Source: an uncultured Litoreibacter sp. (GTDB lineage Bacteria > Pseudomonadota > Alphaproteobacteria > Rhodobacterales > Rhodobacteraceae). From it: DNA of 64,000 bases. Made by a program: the position numbers and the translations under genes. Location: the NCBI RefSeq assembly GCF_947487515.1, contig NZ_CANKWO010000002.1, positions 558,001-622,000 of the forward strand, written 5' to 3'. Shown piece by piece: positions 37,370 to 46,958 of the stretch. The notes under the pieces were generated by a model. That model was not told where the DNA came from and ran no database searches. It worked only from the letters and a program-made list of their open reading frames with translations. Every line of letters starts with the position of its first letter. Within the stretch, counting starts at the first letter, position 1.

Positions 37370-38476
37370 CTACAGGCTGGCGTCAAGCGCCTCCAAAATC
37401 ACATCACCCATCTGCGTGGTGGAAATTGGCGTGCCCCCTTCAGGGCCCATCAGATCGGCTGTACGCGCACCATCGCTGAGGACTTTTTCAATCGCTTTCT
37501 CCAAGCGTGTTGCCTCGTCACCTTGATCAAAGGAATAGCGCAGGGCCATAGCAAAGCTCAGAATGCAGGCAATCGGGTTTGCCTTGCCTTGGCCGGTGAT
37601 GTCCGGCGCAGACCCGTGAACGGGTTCGTACATGGCCTTCGGGCGCCCTTCCGCATTGGGCAAGCCCAGCGACGCAGACGGCAACATGCCAAGAGACCCG
37701 GTCAGCATCGCCGCGCAATCGGACAAAACATCACCAAACAGGTTGTCGGTCACGATCACGTCGAACTGCTTGGGCGCGCGCACCAGCTGCATGGCGCCAT
37801 TGTCCGCATACATGTGCGACAGCTCTACGTCTGGGTATTCTGCTTCGTGAATTTCAGTCACAACGTCCCGCCACAAGATGCCAGACTCCATGACGTTGGC
37901 TTTCTCCATCGAACACACTTTGTTGCCACGCTTGCGCGCCAACTCAAATGCCGAACGGGCCACACGCGCGATTTCGGTTTCAGTGTAGCGTTGGGTGTTC
38001 ACGCCGACGCGCTCGTTGCCCTCTTTGTGGATGCCGCGCGGCTCTCCAAAGTAGACACCAGAGGTCAATTCGCGCACGATCATGATATCAAGGCCGGATA
38101 CGATGTCTTTCTTCAGCGACGAAAAATCAGCCAAAGCGTCAAAACACTGCGCAGGACGCAGGTTGGAAAACAGGTCCATTTCTTTGCGAAGGCGCAGCAA
38201 GCCGCGTTCCGGCTTTACCGAAAAATCCAGATCGTCATATTTAGGGCCGCCAACAGCGCCCAACAGAACCGCATCAACTTCCATCGCGCGGGCCATCGTC
38301 TCGTCCGCCAAAGGCACGCCGTGCTTGTCGTAGGCCGCCCCGCCCACAAGGTCGGTTTCGACATCAAATGTCAGATCACGCTTCTCACCAAACCAGTCGA
38401 TGATACGCGTAACTTGCGCCATAACTTCGGGGCCAATGCCGTCGCCCGGCAGGATCAGGATGGATGGGTTGGACAT
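37370..38476 (-). CDS. leuB: 3-Isopropylmalate dehydrogenase
   Basis: 368 aa NAD-dependent enzyme oxidising 3-isopropylmalate in leucine synthesis. [11 protein letters not shown] is at the N-terminus, the substrate arginines in the [15 protein letters not shown] region near 95, and the metal-binding aspartates in [13 protein letters not shown] near 245; [14 protein letters not shown] follows near 285. Length is standard. Its 3' end abuts the DMT transporter gene. leuC and leuD are 6 kb away in the window rather than adjacent. Confidence 0.97.
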   Translation of the reverse strand: MSNPSILILPGDGIGPEVMAQVTRIIDWFGEKRDLTFDVETDLVGGAAYDKHGVPLADETMARAMEVDAVLLGAVGGPKYDDLDFSVKPERGLLRLRKEMDLFSNLRPAQCFDALADFSSLKKDIVSGLDIMIVRELTSGVYFGEPRGIHKEGNERVGVNTQRYTETEIARVARSAFELARKRGNKVCSMEKANVMESGILWRDVVTEIHEAEYPDVELSHMYADNGAMQLVRAPKQFDVIVTDNLFGDVLSDCAAMLTGSLGMLPSASLGLPNAEGRPKAMYEPVHGSAPDITGQGKANPIACILSFAMALRYSFDQGDEATRLEKAIEKVLSDGARTADLMGPEGGTPISTTQMGDVILEALDASL

Positions 38477-38539
38477 GGGATACGCTCCGTCAAAAAAGGG
38501 TCCCCAGCGAGGTATCGCGCACGGCCAATGGGGTCAAGG

Positions 38540-39469
38540 TTACGAAGGGGAATCCATCACTGGGATCGCGGTGTCTTGCGACAATGCAGGCGTTAATCCT
38601 TCCTCCAGAACCTTCCAGACAGCTGCAACCCGCGGTGTATGCCGAAGGGCCTCATGTGTACTCAACCAGATCTCCAAACTTGGAACGATGAAGTGCGGCA
38701 TGACCTCTTCGACCTCGGGAAACGTGCTGGCAAGCGCACAGGCCATAACCCCGACACCACCGCCTGCGCGGATCATCTCGCATTGGACGATCTGGCTGTC
38801 GCACCGGAAGGCAAAGTCCTCTCGTGTAAGCTTCCAGCCCACATTGGCAGCCCCGCGAATGAACCGCTCCGAGCGGTCAAACCCCAAAAGATCGTGCTCC
38901 ATAAGCTCAGAAACAGTTTCTGGCCGACCCCGTCGATCAAGATAGTCTTTGGAGGCAAAGAAGCCCAACCTCATCATCCCAAGTCTTTTGGTGATTACCT
39001 CCAATTGGGTTGGCCGGTGCATTCGCACAGCAATATCTGCTTCGCGGTACAACAAGTTTTCTGTGACGTCGGTCGAGTTCAGCTCAACCTGAATGTCGGG
39101 GTATTTCAACCGAAGGCGCGCAATGATCGGCGGAAGCGTAAACATCGCGGAAAATTCGCTGGCGGTTATGCGCACCGTCCCTTTGAGAGTGGTGTCATGA
39201 CCCGCGGCCACCGTCGACAATCCCGATGCCGCGGACTTCATTGCGTTTGCGTGCGGCAGCAATGCCTCGCCTTCTGCGGTCAGGCGAAACCCTTTTGCTT
39301 GGCGGATGAACAGCACGATTCCAAGCTGCTCCTCCATGGCCTTGATCTGCCGACCAAGGGTCGGCTGGCTCACCCCGACTGCACGCGCAGCACCCGTCAG
39401 AGACCCTTCGGCAACCACCGCCAAAAATGCCTGTATGAAGGTCCAATCAAACTGATCAATGCGTTCCAT
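38540..39469 (-). CDS. LysR-family transcriptional regulator
   Basis: 309 aa. N-terminal winged helix at residues 5-66 (FIQAFLAVVAEGSLTGAARA, then VSQPTLGRQIKAMEEQLG), followed by a periplasmic-binding-like effector domain (about 90-300). It is divergent from an NAD(P)-dependent epimerase-like gene with 92 bases between, the usual LysR-target layout, and a 14-base palindrome overlaps its own start codon. The inducer cannot be predicted. Confidence 0.92.
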   Translation of the reverse strand: MERIDQFDWTFIQAFLAVVAEGSLTGAARAVGVSQPTLGRQIKAMEEQLGIVLFIRQAKGFRLTAEGEALLPHANAMKSAASGLSTVAAGHDTTLKGTVRITASEFSAMFTLPPIIARLRLKYPDIQVELNSTDVTENLLYREADIAVRMHRPTQLEVITKRLGMMRLGFFASKDYLDRRGRPETVSELMEHDLLGFDRSERFIRGAANVGWKLTREDFAFRCDSQIVQCEMIRAGGGVGVMACALASTFPEVEEVMPHFIVPSLEIWLSTHEALRHTPRVAAVWKVLEEGLTPALSQDTAIPVMDSPS

Positions 39470-39481
39470 TCATAAATGAAT
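39468..39481. promoter_or_regulatory. Palindrome at the LysR gene start
   Basis: ATTCAT, two bases, ATGAAT: exact six-base arms spanning the LysR start codon and its immediate upstream region, inside the divergent promoter. It could be an autoregulatory site. Short AT-rich palindromes occur by chance, so confidence is modest. Confidence 0.35.
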
Positions 39482-39561
39482 ACCAGACCTTCGTTTTTTG
39501 GCAATTTCATTTCACTGATGACTGAGCGACGCTGGGGAACCTCAGTTCAGGAGACCGTCCC

Positions 39562-40497
39562 ATGACAAAATCTGTACTCATCCTAGGCGCAAACGGGCAA
39601 TTTGGCCGCAATGCCGTCGCCGCGTTTTCATGGGCAAACTGGAATGTGACGCGGTTCGATCACGACCGCGGATCGCTGTGTGATGCAGCGTGGGGGGTGG
39701 ATGCAATTGTGAACGCTTGCACGCCAGAGCACCCCGATTGGGCGCAACAGATGCCAACCCTCACGGATCAACTGATCGAAACGGCAAAAGATACCGGTGC
39801 GACTGTCCTGATCCCGGGTAGCCTTTACAACTACGGCACAGACCTGCCGGTCGAAGTGCGCGAATCCACCCCTCGCCGCCCAACCGGCCCGTTGGGGCAC
39901 TTCCGTGAAACCACCGAGCGGGCGTACCGCGACGCAGGTGTAAAGACGATCATCCTACGCGCGGGAGATTTCATCGACGCGGCACCAAGCAAAACTTGGT
40001 ACCACAAGGTCATTACCGCCAAGCTGCACAAAGGCGTGGTGGACTACCCCGGTCAGTTGGACGCTCCGCACGCTTGGGCTTTCTTGCAAGACCTCGCGGA
40101 TGTTGCCGTTATGCTGTGCGACAAAGCATCAGAGCTGCCAGAATTTTTTGAGATGAATTTTCCGGGATACACAATAACAGCACGCGAATTGTCCCATGCA
40201 TTGGAACAGGCAAGCGGGCAGAATTACGCGCTTCGCCAAATGCCTTGGTGGCCTTTGACCTTGGCGCGCGCCTTCTGGCCGACAGCAAAATCACGGCGCG
40301 AAACACAGTATCTTTGGGACCGTCCGCATCGTATCGCATCCGATCATCTGAGCGAGATACTCCCTGATTTCGTCCCGACGCCCCTGCACGATGCGATCGC
40401 TGCCTCATTGCCAAGCCACGTCAATCCAAACGGGAAAATGCCGCGTTCCCCTTTCGGTAAACGGCGCTTGTTCGATCCCTGCTGCACGCACTCCTAA
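39562..40497 (+). CDS. NAD(P)-dependent epimerase/reductase-like protein (extended SDR)
   Basis: 311 aa. The Rossmann nucleotide site LILGANGQFGRNAV is at residues 6-19; YGTDLPV and the RRPTGPLGHFRETTERAY region occupy the catalytic surroundings, but the classical YxxxK is not clear, pointing to an NmrA/isoflavone-reductase-like or atypical SDR. It is divergent from LysR and probably its target. The last 31 residues run across the 3' end of the convergent EEP gene (93 bases), so the tail may be a read-through extension after loss of an earlier stop. Confidence 0.78.
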   Translation: MTKSVLILGANGQFGRNAVAAFSWANWNVTRFDHDRGSLCDAAWGVDAIVNACTPEHPDWAQQMPTLTDQLIETAKDTGATVLIPGSLYNYGTDLPVEVRESTPRRPTGPLGHFRETTERAYRDAGVKTIILRAGDFIDAAPSKTWYHKVITAKLHKGVVDYPGQLDAPHAWAFLQDLADVAVMLCDKASELPEFFEMNFPGYTITARELSHALEQASGQNYALRQMPWWPLTLARAFWPTAKSRRETQYLWDRPHRIASDHLSEILPDFVPTPLHDAIAASLPSHVNPNGKMPRSPFGKRRLFDPCCTHS

Positions 40498-41514
40498 GTG
40501 GGGTGACGGAAGGATGTAATCGACCCTAAGCGCCAAGCCCGACGCCCATTGCGCCGTCTCAAGTTGACCGTCGGGCCTTTTTGGCGAGGGGTCTTGAAGC
40601 CCGCGATGACTAAGCAAATTGATCAACGGCGGCTTGAGACCTTCGCCTGCAATCGGGTCGTTGTTCAAGGTTCCAGCCAGTATGAGGTGCATATCGCGAA
40701 GATGCGGCTGTGCAATGTAGCGATGCCAAAACTGTAGCTCCGCGGCGTTGCGCAATCCGTTTCGATCTTCCGGCCCATCAAAAACGGGGGTGGACGCATG
40801 GGACATCAACACCCGAAGCGGCCCGCCAGGCATCCTAATGCCTACATCCCATGCCGCGACCGAATGCAAAGGCAGGACGCCCAAAGCCCCCTCGGAGAAG
40901 TAGTTCTCCTTTGGTAAAGTTGTCGGCTCCTCGTCTCGCCACAAAAGCCCGCTTAGGTCGATGACATCATCCGCAAGCGGAAATCGCGACAGCAGCAACA
41001 TCCCTCCTTGCCCTGCGAAACGGCCATAGCCAAGCATGTCGCGTGGCTGCCCCAACTTGCCATTTCGATCTAAGTCGAAGCCACTATCAATGCCGGTGTT
41101 TGGGCGGGCGGTGAACGCATGGGGCATTTCGTGGCCCAGCGTCCTTAGCCGCTTTTGGATCAGCTTTACCGCGACCTGATCATGGTCGAAGTCTACGTTT
41201 TGAAGCACCGCAACATCCGGTCGAAGCTCGGCAATGCGCAAGAGATCCGGATCGGGTTCATCTTTCAGAAGGTCTCGGACGAGCAACCCAGGCCCATCGC
41301 GGGACAGGCCGGTGTTATAGGTTAGAATGCGGTAGGTATCCGCGGCCACCGGCATGGCGGCCAGCAGCCAAAGGCTTAGGCAGGCAGCAATCCAGCCGCA
41401 ACCGCGCGCGCGCCGCGCATTCGCTTCTCGTCGATCATGTCGGCAATACGGTTCATTGCAATTCCGCGCATGAACAAGCTTGCGGGAAGGAAAGCCCATA
41501 TGGCGATCATCCAA
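40405..41514 (-). CDS. Endonuclease/exonuclease/phosphatase-fold protein with altered active site
   Basis: Up to 369 aa. A hydrophobic signal segment (WIAACLSLWLLAAMPVAA) ends near residue 58, so the domain is periplasmic. EEP-fold landmarks are visible: YNTGLS, LMSHASTPVFDGPEDRNGLR, LAGTLNNDP and RVDYILPS. Expected catalytic acids are changed: the usual LQE is LQN, the GDxN is GTLN, and the final SDH is TRH. It is thus probably non-catalytic. The start is unresolved: this ATG lies 139 bases inside the upstream gene, and no ATG/GTG/TTG sits nearer the signal segment. Confidence 0.72.
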   Translation of the reverse strand: MDDRHMGFPSRKLVHARNCNEPYCRHDRREANARRARGCGWIAACLSLWLLAAMPVAADTYRILTYNTGLSRDGPGLLVRDLLKDEPDPDLLRIAELRPDVAVLQNVDFDHDQVAVKLIQKRLRTLGHEMPHAFTARPNTGIDSGFDLDRNGKLGQPRDMLGYGRFAGQGGMLLLSRFPLADDVIDLSGLLWRDEEPTTLPKENYFSEGALGVLPLHSVAAWDVGIRMPGGPLRVLMSHASTPVFDGPEDRNGLRNAAELQFWHRYIAQPHLRDMHLILAGTLNNDPIAGEGLKPPLINLLSHRGLQDPSPKRPDGQLETAQWASGLALRVDYILPSPHLGVRAAGIEQAPFTERGTRHFPVWIDVAWQ

Positions 41515-42332
41515 ACCAGAGTTTGCGGCGAATTCATCATCGACGCGTCAAACAGCCCCGAAGCAGAACGCGCCACGGCTGGCGTCAAGAATGGCAGGAA
41601 GAACCCTAACGCAATGTTAAAGCGCGCATCGCGGTTCAAACGTGTCACTACATCGCCCCCCATGGTGGGGTCGAAAGTCGGCAGATTGGTCCAAAAGTTG
41701 AAAGCTTGTGTCCGATTTGGCCATCCCAAGACGCGCAACACGATCAAGAACACAGCCAAAGTCAGCAATGACACCAAGTAGCTAAGCCCCACAGCCGCGC
41801 GCATCAGGTTCATATGTTCCATATTCGTTTGATCAGGCACCATCAGCATAATCAACCGGACCGGACTATATGGAAAATCAATCACATGGCCAATCAGATG
41901 GCCAACAGCGTGGACAAAACGGGTCAGCGTTGTCGGCTCGTACATGCCTCGGAAGATGATCGAAAGCAAAAATACGGTGACGAAAAGCGACAAGAAACGC
42001 ACGCGGTTGAAGGGCGGCGCATTGCGGAATTCGATAAGGCAAGGATAGGTGGAGCCGTACTCGATGAGCGTGATCAGGCCCGCAAAGAGACCGATCAAGA
42101 CGACCATCTGTGTCGTGTCCTGCGTCATTCCCGGTAGCAAAAGAGATGGTGTGCAAATCAACAGCACAGCAAACATTGCTCGGGCGACCGCGCCTGTTAG
42201 GCGTGATACCACGTCGATAAACCCCTCAACCCGAGCGGGCCCGATGCTTTGCCGAACCCTGTCCCAGATGGATGATCCCTTGGCTTCTGCCGAAAGGTGC
42301 CTCATTTTCGCCTCAGTTTTGCCTAGTTTCAT
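41376..42332 (-). CDS. Multi-pass inner-membrane protein, unknown function
   Basis: 318 aa from MKLGKTEAK, chosen for AAGGA just upstream. About six hydrophobic stretches (near 48-70, 76-95, 112-130, 178-203, 240-260 and 272-292) separated by loops; a central His-containing segment FVHAVGHLIGHVIDF is notable but not a motif I can name. Its 3' end overlaps the frame of the EEP-like gene, suggesting coupled expression. No family recognised. Confidence 0.65.
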   Translation of the reverse strand: MKLGKTEAKMRHLSAEAKGSSIWDRVRQSIGPARVEGFIDVVSRLTGAVARAMFAVLLICTPSLLLPGMTQDTTQMVVLIGLFAGLITLIEYGSTYPCLIEFRNAPPFNRVRFLSLFVTVFLLSIIFRGMYEPTTLTRFVHAVGHLIGHVIDFPYSPVRLIMLMVPDQTNMEHMNLMRAAVGLSYLVSLLTLAVFLIVLRVLGWPNRTQAFNFWTNLPTFDPTMGGDVVTRLNRDARFNIALGFFLPFLTPAVARSASGLFDASMMNSPQTLVWMIAIWAFLPASLFMRGIAMNRIADMIDEKRMRGARAVAAGLLPA

Positions 42333-42532
42333 TACGTCCTTCAACCATCTGATAAGACTGGGGGAATTTATTGGATGATTCCGTGGTATTCTTGTGTCAG
42401 TGAAAAATGACCTATCGCGCATCTAGGCAGAGGACTGTTGCTGAACCCAATATCTAGCGCGAACCATGTCACAATTGTGGGCATGGCTAAAAATGAAGTG
42501 CGATGAATTGGTTAATAGTTAACCCTGAAACC

Positions 42533-43528
42533 TTATTGCTGCTTAAGCCATACGCTTGGCGCTGCTTGTTTGATCCGCAAGAATTCCCGATTGAAGTTGG
42601 ACTTGGTGTTAAAGCCCGCAGACAACATGGCAGAGGTCACGTTTTCCCCGTTTTTCAAGGCGATGCAGGCCACTTCCACACGACGGGTATTGATATAGCG
42701 CGACACATTCTCGCCCGTTGTGCGGTTCACTGCAGCAGAAACCGCTTTGATCGGCAGGGTCAATCTACGCGCAATTTGATTCAAAGTAAGGTCAGGATCT
42801 AGATACAATTTTTGCCCAGTCATTAGCACATCTAGGCGGGCCATGATCTTCGCGTCTTCCTCCGGATCAGTCGTGGGTTTTTGATCCTGAGCTTGATCTT
42901 CCTCCGCCTCCGATGGCCATAAACTTGTAGATAGGCTGATCCCCCCAAGCATCAATAGCATCCCAGACGACGACACAGAGATGATCCAAGCCTGCCACCC
43001 ACCATACCCCATAATCTGCGCAACCAAGATCATGGCATCCCCAAACGCCGACAGGATCAGCGACAGTCCAATTCCGCGCCAAATCCATACCGGAAGATTG
43101 CCAGCCGACAACCGCGCGTTGGGCAAACCATCCGCCCCGCGCATGGAAACAAATAGAATTGCCCCGCCATAGCCAACAAACGCAGCCGGAATCAGCGCAT
43201 CCAATGGGGCGCGCGCAAACACGACGCAGAACGCCACAAACGCCGGAACCAATGCGTGGGGCAAATGGCGCTGAAGGCTGAACCTGCGCACTGCCGATGT
43301 CTCGAACGCGACCCAAGCCAGCGGCGGAATTGCGGCGGCAGTAATCGGTTGCAGCAAACGCGCCCAGCCGACGCCATAGTGCTGCGCCAGCGCGATGATG
43401 AGGCTCTGAACAGCGGCTTGCAGCACAAGTACCGCGATAAAGTTACGCCCGCGGCCTTCCACAACGAGTTTCAGAAATAAAAAACCCAGAACAAAGCTTC
43501 CGAACAACGGGATGGGAAAAACGGGCAT
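42533..43528 (-). CDS. AraC-family regulator with N-terminal membrane domain
   Basis: 331 aa. The first 200 residues hold about six or seven hydrophobic helices (PLFGSFVLGFLFLKLVV, NFIAVLVLQAAVQSLIIALA and so on); an acidic linker (SEAEEDQAQDQ) leads to a C-terminal AraC DNA-binding domain with two helix-turn-helix units (LTLNQIARRLTLPIKAVSAAVN and SAMLSAGFNTKSNFNREF). Such proteins can sense membrane or external signals directly. It is divergent from a secreted alpha/beta hydrolase gene, a likely target. Confidence 0.87.
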   Translation of the reverse strand: MPVFPIPLFGSFVLGFLFLKLVVEGRGRNFIAVLVLQAAVQSLIIALAQHYGVGWARLLQPITAAAIPPLAWVAFETSAVRRFSLQRHLPHALVPAFVAFCVVFARAPLDALIPAAFVGYGGAILFVSMRGADGLPNARLSAGNLPVWIWRGIGLSLILSAFGDAMILVAQIMGYGGWQAWIISVSSSGMLLMLGGISLSTSLWPSEAEEDQAQDQKPTTDPEEDAKIMARLDVLMTGQKLYLDPDLTLNQIARRLTLPIKAVSAAVNRTTGENVSRYINTRRVEVACIALKNGENVTSAMLSAGFNTKSNFNREFLRIKQAAPSVWLKQQ

Positions 43529-43661
43529 ATCAATTGGTCCTTTCGCCCCCTTGCTAGTCCTAGATCGCGTTCTGCTCGACCTAAAACCGGTTTTGGGACG
43601 CGGGAAAGACCGTTTTTTCGCATCAGAGTTTCAGTCACGTCACAAATTGAGGAACTTCGAC

Positions 43662-44681
43662 ATGAAACAGATCGCACTTTTGGCCGCTGCCTCGCTAATC
43701 CCCGCAATGGCGTCTGCCGATACAAACGTCGCAATGCGCGATTTCACCTATCAAGCCGAACACCACGGCAAGCCGGTACCGGCGGTCATCTGGTACCCCT
43801 CGGTCAGCGGCGGAGAGGTTACCCGCGTCGCAGAGAATGCCGTTTTCCACGGGATAGATGTGCGAATGGATGGGTTACTGTCGCAGGCAGAAAAACTGCC
43901 GGTGATTTTACTGTCACACGGGCTTGGCGGGAACTGGAGATCGATGTCATGGCTTGCGGCGAATCTCGCGTCGCAAGGGGCATTGGTTGTAAGCTTAAAC
44001 CACCCTGCCAGTTCCACCTTTGACTTTGATATGCGTCGGGGGTTGAAGCATTGGACACGCGCACGGGACATGTCGCGCGCCTTGGACAAGCTGATGGATG
44101 ATCCGGAATTCGCGGGTCGTATCGACGCGTCCCGCATTATGGCGGCGGGTTTTTCCTACGGCGGCTGGACCGCGCTTTCATTGGGCGGTGTGACCGCGAA
44201 TTTGGAAGGCGAGATCACCGAATGCGAGGTACAGCAAGACGCGTCGTCCCATTGCGCCGACTTGCGTGAAGCAGACGTGAGCTTTGCGCAGATGGACGCC
44301 GAGTTGTGGGACGCGTCCTATAAGGATGCGCGGATCACCCATGTGGCGGCGATGGACCCCGCGCTACACCATGGGTTCAGCCCCAAGAATGTTGCGGATT
44401 TGGACGCTGACACTTTGATGATCGGGCTGGGTGAAGGGAAAGATCGTTTGGTCGCGACGGATTTCGACGCCAGTGGACTTGCGGATCTGATGGTAGAGGC
44501 CAAGGTGGTGCGGATTGCGCCTGCCTATCACTTTAGCCTGCTGCCTTTGTGCAAGCCGGCTGGGCCTGCAATCTTGAAGGAAGAAGGGGATGATCCTGTC
44601 TGCACCGACCCACAAGGTGCCAACCGCGCCGCAATCCACGCGCAAGTGATCGATCTGATCTCTACGCAGTTGGGTCTATAA
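43662..44681 (+). CDS. Secreted alpha/beta hydrolase (dienelactone-hydrolase/PAF-AH-like)
   Basis: 339 aa. Signal peptide MKQIALLAAASLIPAMASA. The oxyanion region is LLSHGLGGNWRSM near 88 and the nucleophile elbow AAGFSYGGWTA near 166 (GxSxG); a late His in PAYHFSLLPLC can complete the triad. GAGGAA lies eight bases before the ATG, which decides the start over an in-frame ATG 50 codons upstream. Likely a periplasmic esterase or lipase of unknown substrate. It ends at a convergent terminator shared with leuD. Confidence 0.88.
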   Translation: MKQIALLAAASLIPAMASADTNVAMRDFTYQAEHHGKPVPAVIWYPSVSGGEVTRVAENAVFHGIDVRMDGLLSQAEKLPVILLSHGLGGNWRSMSWLAANLASQGALVVSLNHPASSTFDFDMRRGLKHWTRARDMSRALDKLMDDPEFAGRIDASRIMAAGFSYGGWTALSLGGVTANLEGEITECEVQQDASSHCADLREADVSFAQMDAELWDASYKDARITHVAAMDPALHHGFSPKNVADLDADTLMIGLGEGKDRLVATDFDASGLADLMVEAKVVRIAPAYHFSLLPLCKPAGPAILKEEGDDPVCTDPQGANRAAIHAQVIDLISTQLGL

Positions 44682-44687
44682 AATGAA

Positions 44688-44725
44688 AACGGCCAGCCCC
44701 GAGGTGTCAGGGCTGGCCGTTCTAT
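44688..44725. terminator. Convergent terminator between hydrolase and leuD
   Basis: AACGGCCAGCCC (44688-44699) pairs with GGGCTGGCCGTT (44710-44721), 12 perfect pairs around a ten-base loop. T-rich sequence follows on the plus strand (tctattt), and tttt follows on the minus strand, so it should end both transcripts. Confidence 0.92.
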
Positions 44726-44741
44726 TTGGTATGCTAGGCGA

Positions 44742-45347
44742 TTAGACCCAAGGGCGCTCCGCGCTGGCTTTGGCTTCAAACGCCTTCACGCTGTCGACCT
44801 TTTCCATTGTTAGGCCGATGTCATCCAAGCCATTCATCAGGCAGTGCTTCTTGAAGCTGTCCACCTCGAAGCTGAATGTCTCTCCGTCGGATGTTGTGAT
44901 GGTTTGTGCTTCCAAATCCACCGACATGCGTGCGTTAGACCCTTTCTCGGCATCTTTCATCAACACGTCCACCTGCTCCTGCGGCAAAACAATCGGTAAA
45001 ATACCGTTCTTGAAGCAGTTGTTATAGAAGATGTCTGCATAGCTAGGCGCCACAACGCAGCGGATGCCGAAATCTTTGATGGCCCATGGCGCATGCTCGC
45101 GAGAAGAGCCACAGCCGAAATTGTCACCGGCGATCAGAATCTCGGCCTCGCGGTATTGAGGCTTGTTCAGCACGAAGTCAGCAATTTCGTTGCCTTGGCG
45201 ATCGAAACGCATCTCATCAAACAGGTTCACCCCAAGGCCAGAGCGCTTGATGGTTTTCAAAAACTGCTTCGGGATGATCATATCGGTGTCGATGTTGACC
45301 AAGGGCATAGGAGCCGCGATGCCTGTGAGTGTTTCAAACTTATCCAT
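44742..45347 (-). CDS. leuD: 3-Isopropylmalate dehydratase small subunit
   Basis: 201 aa swivel-domain subunit that partners LeuC to isomerise 2- to 3-isopropylmalate. Typical features are [16 protein letters not shown] near residue 18 and [20 protein letters not shown] near 70. Its ATG shares one base with the leuC TAA (TAATG), ensuring balanced synthesis of the two subunits. Ends at a strong hairpin. Confidence 0.97.
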   Translation of the reverse strand: MDKFETLTGIAAPMPLVNIDTDMIIPKQFLKTIKRSGLGVNLFDEMRFDRQGNEIADFVLNKPQYREAEILIAGDNFGCGSSREHAPWAIKDFGIRCVVAPSYADIFYNNCFKNGILPIVLPQEQVDVLMKDAEKGSNARMSVDLEAQTITTSDGETFSFEVDSFKKHCLMNGLDDIGLTMEKVDSVKAFEAKASAERPWV

Positions 45348-46753
45348 TACATCATCTCCCGAACGTCGGTCAGTTTACCGGTGATTGCTGCGGCCGCCGC
45401 CATTCCCGGCGAAACCAAGTGGGTCCGTCCCTTGTAGCCCTGACGCCCCTCGAAGTTCCGGTTGGAGGTGGACGCGCAACGCTCACCTTCCGCCAACTGA
45501 TCGGGGTTCATCGCCAGACACATGGAACAGCCTGCAAGACGCCATTCAAAGCCCGCATCTTTAAAGATGTCGGCCAAGCCTTCTTCTTCCGCCTGCGCAC
45601 GTACCAAGCCAGAGCCAGGAACGATCATCGCCCGCAAACCTTCTTTGACCTTCTTGCCCTTCAAGATCTCGGCTGCGGCCCGCAAGTCTTCGATGCGGCC
45701 GTTGGTGCAAGAGCCGATAAAGACCGTGTCGATCTCAATGCCGGTCAACGGCTCACCGGCGGTCAGACCCATATAGTCGAGGGAGCGCTGAACCGCTTCG
45801 ACCTTGCCGCCTTCGTATTCGGTCGGCGAAGGCACAAGTGCTGTGATTGGCAGAACGTCTTCTGGGGATGTACCCCATGTCACCGATGGGGCGATGTCTT
45901 CACCTTTCAGGGTGATGACCTTGTCGAAATGCGCACCTTCGTCGGTGAACAGTGTTTTCCAATAGGCCAAAGCAGCTTCCCAAGCGGCACCTTTCGGCGC
46001 GTGAGGACGACCCATGCAGTATTCGTATGTTGTCTCATCGGGCGCGATCAGGCCAGCACGTGCGCCGCCTTCAATCGCCATGTTGCAGACGGTCATCCGG
46101 CCTTCCATCGACAAATCACGGATCGCTTCGCCGCAATATTCGATCACGTAGCCAGTGCCACCAGCCGTGCCAGTTTCACCAATAACGGACATGGTGATGT
46201 CCTTAGCGGTTACACCCGGCTTCAACTTACCGGTGATTTCCACCTTCATGTTCAGCGACTTCTTCTGGATCAGCGTTTGCGTGGCCAGAACGTGTTCAAC
46301 CTCGGATGTGCCGATGCCGTGGGCAAGTGAGCCGAACGCGCCATGTGTCGCGGTGTGGCTGTCGCCGCACACAACCGTCATGCCGGGAAGGGTCCAACCC
46401 TGCTCTGGGCCCACGATGTGCACGATACCTTGGCGCACGTCGGACACTGGGTAGTAATGCAGGCCAAATTCCTTGGCGTTCTTGTCGAGGGCTTCAACCT
46501 GAATGCGGCTGTCCTCGGTCATGGTTGTTGCGTTGGCGCGGTCCAGCGTGGTGGGGACGTTGTGATCTGGAACAGCGATTGTTTTGTCAGGCGCATGCAC
46601 CGAACGACCCGCCATGCGCAGGCCTTCAAACGCCTGCGGGCTGGTCACTTCGTGAACCAAATGACGGTCGATATAAAGAAGGCAGGTGCCGTCCTCGGCT
46701 TCATGGGCGACATGAGCATCCCAGATTTTGTCGTAAAGCGTCTTGGGGGACAT
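45347..46753 (-). CDS. leuC: 3-Isopropylmalate dehydratase large subunit
   Basis: 468 aa aconitase-family subunit carrying the 4Fe-4S cluster. Cluster cysteines are in FIGSCTNGR near 347 and in [14 protein letters not shown] near 408 (CxxC). [15 protein letters not shown] near 130 is also conserved. First gene of a leuCD pair; the roughly 205 bases upstream, to the mscS-like gene, should hold its promoter. No attenuator-like leader peptide was evident there. Confidence 0.97.
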   Translation of the reverse strand: MSPKTLYDKIWDAHVAHEAEDGTCLLYIDRHLVHEVTSPQAFEGLRMAGRSVHAPDKTIAVPDHNVPTTLDRANATTMTEDSRIQVEALDKNAKEFGLHYYPVSDVRQGIVHIVGPEQGWTLPGMTVVCGDSHTATHGAFGSLAHGIGTSEVEHVLATQTLIQKKSLNMKVEITGKLKPGVTAKDITMSVIGETGTAGGTGYVIEYCGEAIRDLSMEGRMTVCNMAIEGGARAGLIAPDETTYEYCMGRPHAPKGAAWEAALAYWKTLFTDEGAHFDKVITLKGEDIAPSVTWGTSPEDVLPITALVPSPTEYEGGKVEAVQRSLDYMGLTAGEPLTGIEIDTVFIGSCTNGRIEDLRAAAEILKGKKVKEGLRAMIVPGSGLVRAQAEEEGLADIFKDAGFEWRLAGCSMCLAMNPDQLAEGERCASTSNRNFEGRQGYKGRTHLVSPGMAAAAAITGKLTDVREMM

Positions 46754-46958
46754 GATGGTCCTCTCCCGTATTAGATGAGTGTGATAGGCAGACAGACAGC
46801 GCGCAACTATAGTCGCGCGAGTACCGAAAAGGTCGCGCCGTAAAAGCGTTCGCGCAGCCTTGCGCGGTCGTCGATGTCAAACACGAGTGTCATAGCACTG
46901 CAGATACACACGCTAGCTGAGTCTCGCAAGGTCCAGAGGTTGCGGGTTTCATCCTCAC

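Noticed and set aside
37283-38596. 437-codon plus-strand frame opposite leuB
   Set aside because: Antisense shadow created by codon bias in leuB; no recognisable protein features.
45329-46330. 333-codon plus-strand frame opposite leuC
   Set aside because: Same reason: leuC is a clear aconitase-family gene and the opposite frame is Arg/Cys/His-rich noise.
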